Origin: an uncultured Alphaproteobacteria bacterium
GTDB lineage: Bacteria > Pseudomonadota > Alphaproteobacteria > MPNO01 > UBA2964
DNA: 64,000 nt
Direction of reading: 5' to 3'
NCBI GenBank assembly: GCA_943787225.1
Contig: CALSLP010000001.1
Span: 1,239,518 to 1,303,517, forward strand
Shown here: positions 28,233-36,348 of the stretch, piece by piece
How positions within the stretch are numbered: position 1 is the stretch's first letter
How the letters are laid out: each line of letters begins with the position of its first letter
Position numbers and translations under genes: made by a program
The notes under the pieces: model-generated
What the model saw: the letters and a program-made list of their open reading frames with translations, nothing else
What the model was told of the DNA's origin: nothing
Databases searched by the model: none

Positions 28233-29480
28233 TTGGCGTCTTCGTCCATTTTTGGTGCGGCTGGCCGCGCTCTGAAACATCCGGTTTACCGGCGCTATAT
28301 GATTGGCCATACGCTGTCGGCCACCGGGCGCTGGATGAAGCGCACCGCCGTCGGCTGGCTCGCCTGGGAACTCACCCACTCGGCGACCTGGCTGGGGATT
28401 GTGGCGTTCGCTGATCTGCTGCCGATGATGCTCTTTGTCATTCTGTCGGGGGCAATTGCAGACCGTGTTGGATTGATGCGCATCGTCAAGCTGAGCCAGA
28501 TCCTGTCTGGCTTGATCTCGTTCGTCTTCGCAGCACTGGTGTTTACTGATCTCATCACTATTGAGGCCATCGTTGTGCTGTCGGTCTGTTTTGGCGCGGC
28601 AGAGGCGTTGAGCCAACCGGCACGCATGGCCGCGGTTCATGACATGGTGCCGCGGGAAGATTTATCGGCGGCGATTGCCCTCGGTGGCGCCACCTTCAAT
28701 GCCAGTCGCATGGTGGGACCGGCAATTGCCGGTGGGCTGATTATCTGGACCAATACCGGGGTGGTTCTTACCCTGTGCGGCGTGATTTTCTTTGGCTTCT
28801 ATTTCTTGCTGCGCACAATCGAGCTGGCCGAAAGCGGTACCCGCCGGAAGCTGTCGCTTGAGCTATTCGTCGATGTCTGGCGCGGCATGCAATATGTCTA
28901 TGGCCATACCAGTATCTGTTTTCTTATCACCCTGATGGTGGCGGTTAGCCTGTTCATTCGCCCGATCATGGAGCTTATGTCGGGTGTATCGGGCGAGATT
29001 TTTGATGCCGGCCCGGTCGGGCTGTCCCTGTTGCTTGGCTCGATTGGCGCCGGTGCCTTGCTGTCGAGCCTGTGGTTAGCCCGGCGTGGCGAATTGGCGG
29101 GGCTAACAAAACTGGTTACCCTGTCGATCCTTGGCTGTGGTCTTGCTTTAATGTTGGCGATGACGTTCGGTCAACTCTGGCTCGCCATGGTGTTTCTCAT
29201 GGTGCTTGGTGGGTTCATGCTGATCGGTAATGTCGGCGCGCAAAGCCTCATACAGAATACCGTCGACTCCCATATTCGCGCGCGCGTTTTAAGCCTGTTT
29301 ATCGTCTTCGCCCACGGCCTGCCCGCAGTCGGCGCCCTCCTGATTGGCTGGATAGCGTCCCATGCGGGTCTGCAGGTCACCCTCGCCGGTAGCGGGCTGG
29401 CGCTGGCCATAGTCTGGCTGTGGGCTCGCGTGCGCACCGCGAAGATGGTTGCAATATTGGAGAAAACTGACTCTGATTGA
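28233..29480 (+). CDS. MFS transporter, MFS_3-like
   Basis: 415-residue membrane protein with about eleven or twelve helices. RYMIGHTLSATGRWMKRTAVGWLAWELTHSATWLG followed by GAIADRVGLMRIVKLSQ fits the bacteriocin/enterobactin exporter-like MFS_3 branch; SLFIVFAHGLPAVGALLIGWIASHAGL lies in the second half. The start is TTG at 28233. It resembles the MFS protein at 1422-2699. Probably an exporter; substrate unknown. Confidence 0.83.
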   Translation: MASSSIFGAAGRALKHPVYRRYMIGHTLSATGRWMKRTAVGWLAWELTHSATWLGIVAFADLLPMMLFVILSGAIADRVGLMRIVKLSQILSGLISFVFAALVFTDLITIEAIVVLSVCFGAAEALSQPARMAAVHDMVPREDLSAAIALGGATFNASRMVGPAIAGGLIIWTNTGVVLTLCGVIFFGFYFLLRTIELAESGTRRKLSLELFVDVWRGMQYVYGHTSICFLITLMVAVSLFIRPIMELMSGVSGEIFDAGPVGLSLLLGSIGAGALLSSLWLARRGELAGLTKLVTLSILGCGLALMLAMTFGQLWLAMVFLMVLGGFMLIGNVGAQSLIQNTVDSHIRARVLSLFIVFAHGLPAVGALLIGWIASHAGLQVTLAGSGLALAIVWLWARVRTAKMVAILEKTDSD

Positions 29481-29545
29481 TGTAACCGCCTCGTTGGTCT
29501 TACCTCTCGCTTGCCGGAAAATGGTTCGAAACACAGTAATTTAAC

Positions 29546-29554
29546 TGTGGATAA
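29546..29554. promoter_or_regulatory. Single DnaA-type 9-mer (TGTGGATAA)
   Basis: TGTGGATAA is the reverse complement of the perfect DnaA box TTATCCACA. It lies in an AT-rich leader 76 bases before the lipoprotein gene. A single box is weak evidence for DnaA control and does not indicate an origin. Confidence 0.3.
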
Positions 29555-29632
29555 CTTAAACTTTTAAGTAGAACGACATCATCCCCTCTCTATTATTATA
29601 ATCACTCGTTTGCGTGTGGGAGATTCAGTTTG

Positions 29633-30091
29633 TTGAAAGCCATAGTGATCGCGGCTACGGCTGTTTTTTTATCCAGCTGTGTAATTGAACCTAGTTATCA
29701 AGTGCCACATCATCTTTCGTCTCAGCTGGTCGTCGGATCAGATAATAAGTTTCCTGACGTCGACATTTCGAGCTGCGGTAACGTACCCCCTCGCATAGGT
29801 CCGATGGACCGCAAAATGTTTCACGGATTTGACTATATTGGACCCGGGGTCGTGAAGTGCATTGTCAGAAAGAGGACCGAGAAGATCCAGTGCAAACCGA
29901 ATTTCCTCGAATTTTTACGTTCGAATGGCGTTATTTGTAACGGATATAATTGTGGGGGTAATGCCATTACATTCGACCCAAAGGAAAAACAGATTTCTTG
30001 GATCATTTCATTCCACATGAAGTTAGACCCAAATTTATGCATTTCAGATTTGGATGCATCTTTTACATACAAACCCAGAGGGTCCTATTAA
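29633..30091 (+). CDS. Small AT-rich lipoprotein of unknown function
   Basis: 152-residue predicted lipoprotein. The signal MLKAIVIAATAVFLSSC ends in the lipobox LSSC. The mature part has seven further cysteines (in SSCGN, KCIV, QCKP, ICNG, NCGG and LCIS), suggesting disulfides in the periplasm. I do not recognise the family. TTG at 29633 (or 29630) is preceded by GGGAGA. It is AT-rich compared with its neighbours and ends 28 bases before the Hint-domain gene, which shares that composition in its first half. The pair may be an acquired two-gene unit. Confidence 0.65.
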   Translation: MKAIVIAATAVFLSSCVIEPSYQVPHHLSSQLVVGSDNKFPDVDISSCGNVPPRIGPMDRKMFHGFDYIGPGVVKCIVRKRTEKIQCKPNFLEFLRSNGVICNGYNCGGNAITFDPKEKQISWIISFHMKLDPNLCISDLDASFTYKPRGSY

Positions 30092-30118
30092 CGAGGCCTA
30101 TGTTGAAGAGACGAAGTC

Positions 30119-31555
30119 ATGGCTCAGGTAAGAATAAGAGTATATCGGCATAGAATTATAGATTTGCCATTAATTGGTCCGAAGTATCACTATTATTACG
30201 ATGTAAGCCGTGCGACCGGCTTGTCTGTGACTGGGGCCCCACAGTTTGGAACACCTGATCTAACTGTGCATGGCGTCGCTTTTAATCACGATACTCAGAC
30301 GGCGACGGGTGTTGGTTTTGACACCGATCAGCTAGTGGTTTCAATTCATCCAGAAAGTTTTGCTTTCTCTCCTTTAGATGAAGTTGTTGGATCACATATT
30401 ATTGAAACTGGCACCAGTGGTGTAGTTGCACAAGAATTTAGGGAGTACCGCTTTAGTGAGGGACCAAAGAATTCGATGATTATTACGGATTCGGCCATTG
30501 CGGCGCAGCTCACCGATTTTCAAAACGCAATAAACGGTGGAGACTTGCAATATCTGAATACATTTATTGGTGAAAGCCAGAATAGTAATTCGGTGGCAAG
30601 GTCGGGTTTAACTCTTCATGGCGTCGAAGATGATGACATCAGTGGTTTGGACTTTAGTTCGTCCAATATGCCCGGTGGAGATAGGGACCTAATTCAATCA
30701 AAAGAGCGATTAGGGTTAGAACCTGACACTGATAATACCTTCTGCTTCGCGGCGGGGACGCCGGTTGATATGGCGGATGGTTCCAAAAATCCCATCGAGC
30801 AGATCAAGATCGGCGATGAGGTTCTGGCCTATGACCCGTTTGCCGAAAACGGCCGCGGTGGGCTGAGTCCCAGGCGCGTCACGCAGACGTATGTGACGCC
30901 GAACCGGATTGTCATTGATTTCTGGGGCACCAAGGTTACGCCTGGCCATGTGTTCCTGCGGGGCGATGGCGACAAGGAAGGCCAGCATCAGATGTTGATG
31001 GATATTATCCTCGATGATGGCGCGGTGGTACGCGAGGACGGCACGTTGATCCGCGCGGCTACCGGATGCGAGGTCGGCTCCAGAGGTGATCAATGGCTGG
31101 TGCTCGGATATTTTTACGACGACGCGGATTACGTCGCTCGCAAGGGCGAAGTGCGGATCGCTAAAATCCGTGCTGGCACGCGCATGCTCACCGATGATGG
31201 CAAAGATTGGTGTTTCCTCGATACACTGGATCGCGATGGGTTTAGGCTGGAGCGTGGGGCAGTCGCGAAAGAGGGTGAAGAACTCCATCCGATGTATTTT
31301 CTCGGTCCACCGCCAAAACCACAGGATTATATCCTCAAGAAAAGCGGTTACACGCTTGAACAGCTTCTGACAGAAGACGTGACGCTGGACGGGCTGGAAG
31401 GCATTCCGGCACCGCATGTTGTCGCGCCGTCGGAAGCAGCTGAGCCCACGCCAATGACTGTCGAAGCACTATCCGGCAACCGCCGCGAGCGCCGCCGTCA
31501 AAAGGCACTGAAAAAAGACCTCGGCAAAAAGAAATACGGCAACACGCTGCACTGA
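30119..31555 (+). CDS. Hint-domain (hedgehog/intein fold) protein with unrecognised N-terminal domain
   Basis: 478 residues. From Cys209 on, CFAAGTPVDMADGSKNPIEQIKIGDEVLAYD is a typical Hint block A (split here as CFAAGTPVDMADG and IEQIKIGDEVLAYD), and TPGHVFLRG the block-B-like TPxH. Bacterial Hint_2 proteins of this type often self-process or are exported; no C-terminal His-Asn splice junction is evident. Residues 1-208 match nothing I know and are coded in AT-rich DNA, unlike the GC-rich Hint part. The tail is basic (NRRERRRQKALKK). A lipoprotein gene lies immediately upstream. Confidence 0.75.
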   Translation: MAQVRIRVYRHRIIDLPLIGPKYHYYYDVSRATGLSVTGAPQFGTPDLTVHGVAFNHDTQTATGVGFDTDQLVVSIHPESFAFSPLDEVVGSHIIETGTSGVVAQEFREYRFSEGPKNSMIITDSAIAAQLTDFQNAINGGDLQYLNTFIGESQNSNSVARSGLTLHGVEDDDISGLDFSSSNMPGGDRDLIQSKERLGLEPDTDNTFCFAAGTPVDMADGSKNPIEQIKIGDEVLAYDPFAENGRGGLSPRRVTQTYVTPNRIVIDFWGTKVTPGHVFLRGDGDKEGQHQMLMDIILDDGAVVREDGTLIRAATGCEVGSRGDQWLVLGYFYDDADYVARKGEVRIAKIRAGTRMLTDDGKDWCFLDTLDRDGFRLERGAVAKEGEELHPMYFLGPPPKPQDYILKKSGYTLEQLLTEDVTLDGLEGIPAPHVVAPSEAAEPTPMTVEALSGNRRERRRQKALKKDLGKKKYGNTLH

Positions 31556-31590
31556 GAACGTTTTTTGCCTGGGGGGCAACATGCTCCTCT

Positions 31591-31619
31591 CGTCATCCCG
31601 CACTTGATGCGGGAACCAT
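31591..31619. repeat. Palindromic repeat, family A copy 1
   Basis: CGTCATCCCGCACTTGATG followed by CGGGAACCAT: dyad CCCGCA/TGCGGG. The same 29 bases recur exactly at 40932-40960. Confidence 0.8.
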
Positions 31620-31634
31620 CGTTATCACCTAAGC

Positions 31635-31662
31635 ATGGACCCCGGATCAGGTCCGGGGTGAC
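31635..31662. repeat. Palindromic repeat, family B copy 1
   Basis: ATGGACCCCGGATCAGGTCC then GGGGTGAC, with arms GGACCCCGGA/TCCGGGGT-type. Recurs with one change at 40988-41015, always after family A. Confidence 0.8.
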
Positions 31663-31700
31663 AGGGCGGCTTTTTATTTGGCGCTATCGCGCTTTGACTG

Positions 31701-31727
31701 GATTACCGGATTAAATCCGGTAATGAC
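31701..31727. repeat. Palindromic repeat, ATTACCGGATT type
   Basis: GATTACCGGATTAAATCCGG then TAATGAC: a near-perfect dyad ATTACCGGATTtAAATCCGGTAAT. It lies between the convergent Hint and FAH genes with three other dyads. Confidence 0.75.
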
Positions 31728-31754
31728 GAAACTAAAAGCGCCTTGACCTTCTGC

Positions 31755-31784
31755 CGTCATTGCCGGGCTTGTCCCGGCAATCTA
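31755..31784. repeat. Palindromic repeat, CATTGCCGGG type
   Basis: CGTCATTGCCGGGCTTGTCC then CGGCAATCTA; arms ATTGCCGGG/CCCGGCAAT. It shares its first bases (CGTCATTGC) with the family A element and is the last of four dyads in this convergent gap. Confidence 0.75.
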
Positions 31785-31817
31785 GAAAAATAGTCGGGGT
31801 GTCGAGAGGGGTACTCC

Positions 31818-32786
31818 TTACCCCTCGGTCGCTGTGACGTTGGTACGGAGTGTGCCGATCTGCGGTGAGACGATATCCACGGCATCGCCAATTTTGAGGA
31901 AGCGATCTGGCAGTGGTTTGCCATCATCGCCGGTCTGTGACGAATCCGCCGCCGTGCCAGCGCCGGTACCGCCGCTAATCATGTCGCCGGGATAGAGCGT
32001 GAAATCGCGGGACAGATATTCGAGATACTCACCGTATGAGAATGCCATATCGCCGGAGCGGAATTTCTGGCGGACATCGCCATTCACTCTGGTTTCGAGA
32101 TCAACATCCATGATGCCCACTTCACCGACCACGATGCAGGGACCAATGGAACAGCTATTGTCGAAGTTTTTCTGCATGGCGAATTTCATCGGCCCGCCTT
32201 CGACGGACATGCGGATGCTCCAGTCACCGAGCAGGGTCACGCCCCAGACAAAACTGTTGATATCATCTTCCTTGAGATTCTTGCCGGTCTTGCCGAGGAC
32301 CACAGCGACTTCGCCTTCATAATCGAGATAAGAGGTCCGCGCCGGATAGGGCAGATTGCCATTGTGACCGACGGATTCGCGATCAACTTTCCAGAAACCC
32401 CAGAATCCACGATCCCGAACATAGTCGCGTGCTTCACCCTTGATCGGATTGTCTTCGCCGCGTTCAACCCGGCGCTTTGCCATGGAGAGTGCGTGTTCCG
32501 CGAAATTGCCACCAGCGCAGGCGACGCGTCCGCTGGTCACCCGGGGGGCATGCAGCTGGGTACTCTCGGCGGCGCAAACAATGTCGTCACCGGCTTCGCC
32601 AAGATTATCGACCGCCTTCTGGACATCATCCAGCGTGGCCTGGCCGCCTTCGATCAACGCGCCGAGATCAGCCAGCGAGGCAGCATTGGCTCCGCCTTGT
32701 TTGCCGATTGCACCGGCAATATCAATGATCTGGTCATCCGCTAAAACACCGGTACGTTTATCCGGTCCGTATACGACAATTTTCAT
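31818..32786 (-). CDS. Fumarylacetoacetate hydrolase (FAH)-fold family protein
   Basis: 322-residue FAH-fold enzyme. An N-terminal beta domain (MKIVVYGPDKRTGVL) precedes the catalytic domain with YLDYEGEVAVVLGKTGKN (metal-binding Glu), FVWGVTLLGDWSIR, GDMISGGTGAGTAAD and KIGDAVDIVSPQIGTL. Members hydrolyse or hydrate C-C-bonded diketo acids or acylpyruvates in aromatic breakdown. I choose ATG 32786 because GAGGAAG lies seven bases upstream. Its partner genes are not adjacent. Cytoplasmic, metal-dependent. Confidence 0.88.
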   Translation of the reverse strand: MKIVVYGPDKRTGVLADDQIIDIAGAIGKQGGANAASLADLGALIEGGQATLDDVQKAVDNLGEAGDDIVCAAESTQLHAPRVTSGRVACAGGNFAEHALSMAKRRVERGEDNPIKGEARDYVRDRGFWGFWKVDRESVGHNGNLPYPARTSYLDYEGEVAVVLGKTGKNLKEDDINSFVWGVTLLGDWSIRMSVEGGPMKFAMQKNFDNSCSIGPCIVVGEVGIMDVDLETRVNGDVRQKFRSGDMAFSYGEYLEYLSRDFTLYPGDMISGGTGAGTAADSSQTGDDGKPLPDRFLKIGDAVDIVSPQIGTLRTNVTATEG

Positions 32787-32966
32787 AATCTTCCTCACTT
32801 ATAGGGGGTTGTTTGGCTGCAGCGTAATCGGCGACGCGCCATGCTGGCAAGGTCACCCCGGCAAAATAAAGCACTGTTTTTGGCAAGAAATATCTGGCCA
32901 GTGATGGTCTGGTCTGTTCTTGTGAGGGAAGGGATTCATTTATGGTTCCGGAAAGGCAATCGTTCC

Positions 32967-33170
32967 ATGAGTAAAGCCAGAGCCCGGGAACGGGCAAAAG
33001 CACGCGCCGGACAGCCTCCCAAGAAGCGGGACGCTGCAGCCGCATCGGTGAATCAGAATAGCTGGCCCGGACAGGCCAAGATCGCCGGTAAAGATAATAA
33101 AGGGTCGAGTGGCAGTAGCGTCGATGCCGCTTTCTCGCGGACCCAGCGCGGATCGGCCCGTTCCGGTTAA
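32967..33170 (+). CDS. Small basic hypothetical protein
   Basis: 67 residues from ATG 32967: MSKARARERAKARAGQPP then a Lys/Arg/Ala/Ser-rich tail. No domain is recognised; similar short, very basic proteins occur in alphaproteobacteria and may bind nucleic acid. The ribosome-binding site is weak (GAAAGG, about 12 bases away). The frame extends upstream to 32841, but that part overlaps the leader of the divergent FAH gene. Confidence 0.45.
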   Translation: MSKARARERAKARAGQPPKKRDAAAASVNQNSWPGQAKIAGKDNKGSSGSSVDAAFSRTQRGSARSG

Positions 33171-33184
33171 TCTGATAGCCGCCG

Positions 33185-33664
33185 CTATCGCGGGTATTCC
33201 ATCTTCTTTTTCTTGACCCGGTATAGCTTGTGGCAGGCGCTGCAAGTCTTGCCGAGCCTGCGATAGGCAGGTTTTAGAGCTGCGGCATTCTCTGATTGTT
33301 CTGTGATGTTGCGGGCGGCATCGACCATTTCATTGGTGCTTTTCTGGAACCCTTCGGGGTCCTTCCAGATACGCGGACCAGCCTCGGTGACGCCCTTGGT
33401 CGATCCCTTGGGGAACAGGGCGGGAATTTTCTGACCATGCCGCGCGATACTGTCGGCTGCTGCTTTGACCTTGGCGTTGTCCAGCGGCACTTTGCCCCGC
33501 GCCATCGCGCCGAGGATCTTCATCGCCTTGCCGATGTCTTTCATCAGCTCCATGCGTTCCTTGACGATCCCTTTGGCGCCGCTATGGGCGGAGACGCTTA
33601 CCGGATCGATAGAGAGAGTCAGCACAAAGAGACTGAGGATAACCACGAATGTCTTATAGGGCAT
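33185..33664 (-). CDS. Cytochrome c' / c556-type haem protein
   Basis: 159-residue periplasmic cytochrome of the four-helix cytochrome-c' fold. The signal peptide is residues 1-26 (ending VSAHS). Haem attaches near the C-terminus at Cys141-x2-Cys144-His145 (CSACHKLYRV), as usual for this fold; MELMKDIGKAMKILGAMARGKVP and ARNITEQSENAAALKPAYRRLGKT form helices 1 and 4. Roles include electron transfer and gas binding. It is the last gene of a probable operon and starts 13 bases after the class I cytochrome. Confidence 0.86.
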   Translation of the reverse strand: MPYKTFVVILSLFVLTLSIDPVSVSAHSGAKGIVKERMELMKDIGKAMKILGAMARGKVPLDNAKVKAAADSIARHGQKIPALFPKGSTKGVTEAGPRIWKDPEGFQKSTNEMVDAARNITEQSENAAALKPAYRRLGKTCSACHKLYRVKKKKMEYPR

Positions 33665-33677
33665 GATCAGGTTCTTT

Positions 33678-34157
33678 CTATTGTGCAGGCCGGTATTGTT
33701 GGTTGAGCGTATCGTGTCGTTGCTGAATAGCGTCCGGCCAGGTGCTTTTGATATAGGACAGCACCGACCAGATTTCTTCGTCCGATAAAATCTTTTTGAA
33801 GGCGGGCATCGTCGATTTGAAAGATTTGTCGCTGCTTTGCGTGCGGCTGTATTTGATCACTTTAAACAGCATCGCATCGGGATGATGCCATGTATGGCCA
33901 GAGGCATCATGGGGCGGTGCCGGGAACGTGCCGTCGGGCATGGGCTGACGCCAGTTTGGTGTCTGGCCTTCAAGGTTCTTGCCATGGCAGGCGGCACAGT
34001 GTTTTGCGTAGAGGGTTTTGCCCATTGCCACAAATTTAGGGTTCTTGGGGTCGGCACCTTCATGAGTCTGAGGCTGGCTGGATTGATCAAAGATAAAAAA
34101 TCCAATGACGATAAGAAGAGTGGCGCATATGAGCACGATGTTGGCGCGTGATTTCAT
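33678..34157 (-). CDS. Class I c-type cytochrome, membrane-anchored
   Basis: 159 residues. An uncleaved N-terminal helix (IVLICATLLIVIGFFIF) likely anchors the protein with haem in the periplasm. Haem binds Cys54-x2-Cys57-His58 (CAACHG); Met117 in STMPAF is the distal ligand, and DEEIWSVLSYIKSTWP the C-terminal helix. HTWHHPDAMLFKVI is a subfamily trait. It probably passes electrons to or from the adjacent cytochrome c'. It lies 89 bases downstream of the GDCCVxC/MerF pair on the same strand. Confidence 0.88.
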   Translation of the reverse strand: MKSRANIVLICATLLIVIGFFIFDQSSQPQTHEGADPKNPKFVAMGKTLYAKHCAACHGKNLEGQTPNWRQPMPDGTFPAPPHDASGHTWHHPDAMLFKVIKYSRTQSSDKSFKSTMPAFKKILSDEEIWSVLSYIKSTWPDAIQQRHDTLNQQYRPAQ

Positions 34158-34246
34158 TTTGGCAATTGGTCTCCTGCCAGATCATATTAAAGGTTGATAG
34201 ATAGACCCTCCCGTCGCTGGAAGGTCAAGTATGCTTTGCCGGCTTG

Positions 34247-34471
34247 TTAATCGCAGCAGTTGTCGCCGCCTTGAATCGGTGGGCAGGGCACCGAGCCGTA
34301 TGAACAATAGACGCAGCAATCGCCCGGTTTTGGTTTGAGAACGGCACGACACCCCTTGCAGTCATAAAACCACTGGCAGGCATCGGTCGGCATGATCTCG
34401 GTTTCGACATGTCCGCAATCGGGGCAGGTGATCACGGATTGCAGAATTATGTCGCCTGATATTTTTTCCAT
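34247..34471 (-). CDS. GDCCVxC-domain small protein
   Basis: 74-residue cysteine-rich protein. CPDCG (16-20) and CKGC (38-41) form a zinc-ribbon-like pair, and GDCCVYC (50-56) is the family signature, with a further CC near the end (NCCD). Such proteins accompany MerT/MerF mercury transporters and may hand over or hold thiophilic metal. I start at ATG 34471, which overlaps the end of merF by 25 bases, a strong sign of coupling. Confidence 0.82.
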   Translation of the reverse strand: MEKISGDIILQSVITCPDCGHVETEIMPTDACQWFYDCKGCRAVLKPKPGDCCVYCSYGSVPCPPIQGGDNCCD

Positions 34472-34638
34472 AGCGCATACCCCGTAATGGCTGAAAAGAT
34501 CAGGAGAGCGGGTAGCAAAACGAAATCCAACCAGCCGATGATGGCGGACAGGCCGACGGCGCTTAACAGGATCACCAGCACGGGCGTGAAACAGCATAAA
34601 GCCGTTACAGCTGTGCCGATGATACCGGTTTTGAGCAC
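34447..34638 (-). CDS. merF: MerF-like mercury transport protein, C-terminally short
   Basis: 63-residue inner-membrane protein with two helices. TALCCFTPVLVILL carries the first vicinal cysteine pair (Cys15-Cys16) in helix 1, and LDFVLLPALLIFSAI is helix 2, both close to MerF. The usual second cysteine pair at the C-terminus is missing; the protein stops at KKYQAT. MerF brings Hg(II) into the cytoplasm. No merA, merP or merR is nearby. The next gene overlaps by 25 bases and encodes a Cys-rich protein. Confidence 0.8.
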   Translation of the reverse strand: MLKTGIIGTAVTALCCFTPVLVILLSAVGLSAIIGWLDFVLLPALLIFSAITGYALWKKYQAT

Positions 34639-34642
34639 CCGC

Positions 34643-35668
34643 CTAGAATCCGTAAAGCCTGGTTGGGTTGGGGCCGAGAATTTTCTCGATAGAGCTGGCG
34701 GCGATCTTGGGGTCTTCGCTGAGCATTCTTAGGGCCTCTATCTGTGCTGAAGTATCGGTATGGCCGTAATCCGTCCCAATCACGAAGTTCTCGTCGCCGA
34801 CCTGTTCGATCAGATAGGGGATATCATCGGCCATCTCCAGCGTGACCCAGATGTTATTGTCCTTGAGCGGGCTGTCGCCGAGCTTCTTGCCTTTGCGCGA
34901 CAGGCGGCTTTCGAGATCCTGCAACGCATAAGGCAACCACGAGGCCGCCGCCTCAATAAACGCCCAGCGCAGATTGGGATATTTTTTCGGCAGCTCGTTT
35001 TCCAGCAGATAGTGAAACTGCGAGATCATTGCCATCTTGAAGCGGCCAAAATTATGGCCTTCATGAAACACGTTGTTCTGGTAGCTGGCATTGGCGGAAT
35101 GAAACGTCACCGCGAGATCAACTTCCTCGGCGGCCTTGAACAGTGGATCAAAATAGCTGTCGCCGACATAGCGGTCACATTCATAGGGTCGGATAAAGAC
35201 TGCGCAGGCGCCATGATCCTTGGCGAATTTCAGTTCGTCGCGCACCAGATGCATCGACCAGGTCGGGACACAGGCTGACCAACGCAGGCGGCCGCCACCC
35301 ATCTCCCAGATGTCGGCGAGCCAGCGGTTATAGGCGCGATACTGGGCGGCCTGCTGCTGCGGATCATTAGCGCAGGGCACCAGGAAGATCGTTGGATAGA
35401 GAACCTGCAAATCGATATTGAGCTCATCCATATGCTTGAGCCGGGCATCGACACTGCCCATCTCGCGCATGCTTTCATCCATCGACAATGTGTCGGCATT
35501 GTCCTTGGGTTGGATTTTGTCACCGCTTAGCCAGTACTGATTGCTGGGCGACGGGTCTTCCCCGGATTTGTGTAGAACCATCGGCGCAAAATGCTTCTCA
35601 TCTTCGGCCAGATAGCTCCAGGTTTTTTCGGATTCGATGACATGGGCGTCTGAATCAATTGTTGGCAT
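34643..35668 (-). CDS. Amidohydrolase_2 family metal-dependent hydrolase
   Basis: 341-residue TIM-barrel protein of the ACMSD-like amidohydrolase_2 family. The N-terminal motif is IDSDAHVIE (Asp-x-His rather than His-x-His), the barrel end has VIGTDYGHTDTS with the catalytic-type Asp, and FHSANASYQN gives a central histidine. Related enzymes decarboxylate or hydrolyse aromatic acids or lactones. The absent first histidine is common in this subgroup. VOC and amidohydrolase genes follow upstream on the same strand. Substrate unknown. Confidence 0.85.
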   Translation of the reverse strand: MPTIDSDAHVIESEKTWSYLAEDEKHFAPMVLHKSGEDPSPSNQYWLSGDKIQPKDNADTLSMDESMREMGSVDARLKHMDELNIDLQVLYPTIFLVPCANDPQQQAAQYRAYNRWLADIWEMGGGRLRWSACVPTWSMHLVRDELKFAKDHGACAVFIRPYECDRYVGDSYFDPLFKAAEEVDLAVTFHSANASYQNNVFHEGHNFGRFKMAMISQFHYLLENELPKKYPNLRWAFIEAAASWLPYALQDLESRLSRKGKKLGDSPLKDNNIWVTLEMADDIPYLIEQVGDENFVIGTDYGHTDTSAQIEALRMLSEDPKIAASSIEKILGPNPTRLYGF

Positions 35669-35755
35669 GTGGTTCTCCCTACCGCACCATTCTGCGCTGT
35701 TTTATCGCAGATGATGTCGTTAAATTTTTCGCCGGAAACCTAGCATTACCGCCTA

Positions 35756-36328
35756 TCAATCGTCGAGGGTGCGCAACATATTATCGATCCATGCCTGATC
35801 ATCGGTAAGTGTTTCCAGCTCCGCTCGTGCGACCGCCCGGGTCTGGGTATTGCAGGTCATGACGTCGGGGTTCTCGCCATCAGCGGGCTGACAGGCCATC
35901 TCCATGCGAATGCCGTTGGGGTCAAAGAAATAGAGTCCGATCAAGCCGGGCAGCTGTGGTGTCGGGCCGTTATATTCAATGCCGTTCTCCTTAAGGCGTT
36001 GCTCTATCTCGTAGAACCGCTTTTCGGTCACCACGAAGGCGACATGTTGCATGCCACCAATGGCGTTGCGGTTGGCGGCTGGTTCGGCGCCTTTGGGAAT
36101 CTCAAAGAAGGCGAGCAGGCTGTCATTACCCATATCAAAGAAGTAATGCCGGATGGCCTCATAGGGCGGATTGCCCCGGTTGTTGGGACCAGTGCCAAGC
36201 CCGGCAGGAACTTTCATAGCATGGACCAGCGGCATACCGATTATGTCGACAAAAAACTCTGTCGTCGCCTTCATGTCCTCGGTCGTGAGGGCAAGGTGGT
36301 GAACGCCACGGGTCAGGGAATTTGTCAT
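35756..36328 (-). CDS. VOC-superfamily (glyoxalase/bleomycin-resistance-like) protein
   Basis: 190 residues. One VOC module covers GVHHLALTTEDMKATTEFFVDIIGMPLVHA, with the second half in MQHVAFVVTEKRFYEIEQRL and LIGLYFFDPNGIRMEMAC. His in GVHHLAL, His in MQHVAF and Glu in RMEM are the likely metal ligands. Extradiol-type dioxygenase, epimerase or glyoxalase activities are possible. It lies between two amidohydrolase genes on the same strand, 20 bases after the preceding one. Confidence 0.83.
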   Translation of the reverse strand: MTNSLTRGVHHLALTTEDMKATTEFFVDIIGMPLVHAMKVPAGLGTGPNNRGNPPYEAIRHYFFDMGNDSLLAFFEIPKGAEPAANRNAIGGMQHVAFVVTEKRFYEIEQRLKENGIEYNGPTPQLPGLIGLYFFDPNGIRMEMACQPADGENPDVMTCNTQTRAVARAELETLTDDQAWIDNMLRTLDD

Positions 36329-36348
36329 CGTTGGTCCTCGCTTGTTCT

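Noticed and set aside
29500..29560. Replication origin suggested by a DnaA box
   Set aside because: Only one box, no cluster, no AT-rich 13-mers or replication gene nearby.
30716..31417. 233-residue minus-strand frame
   Set aside because: Antisense to the Hint domain; composition follows the complementary gene.
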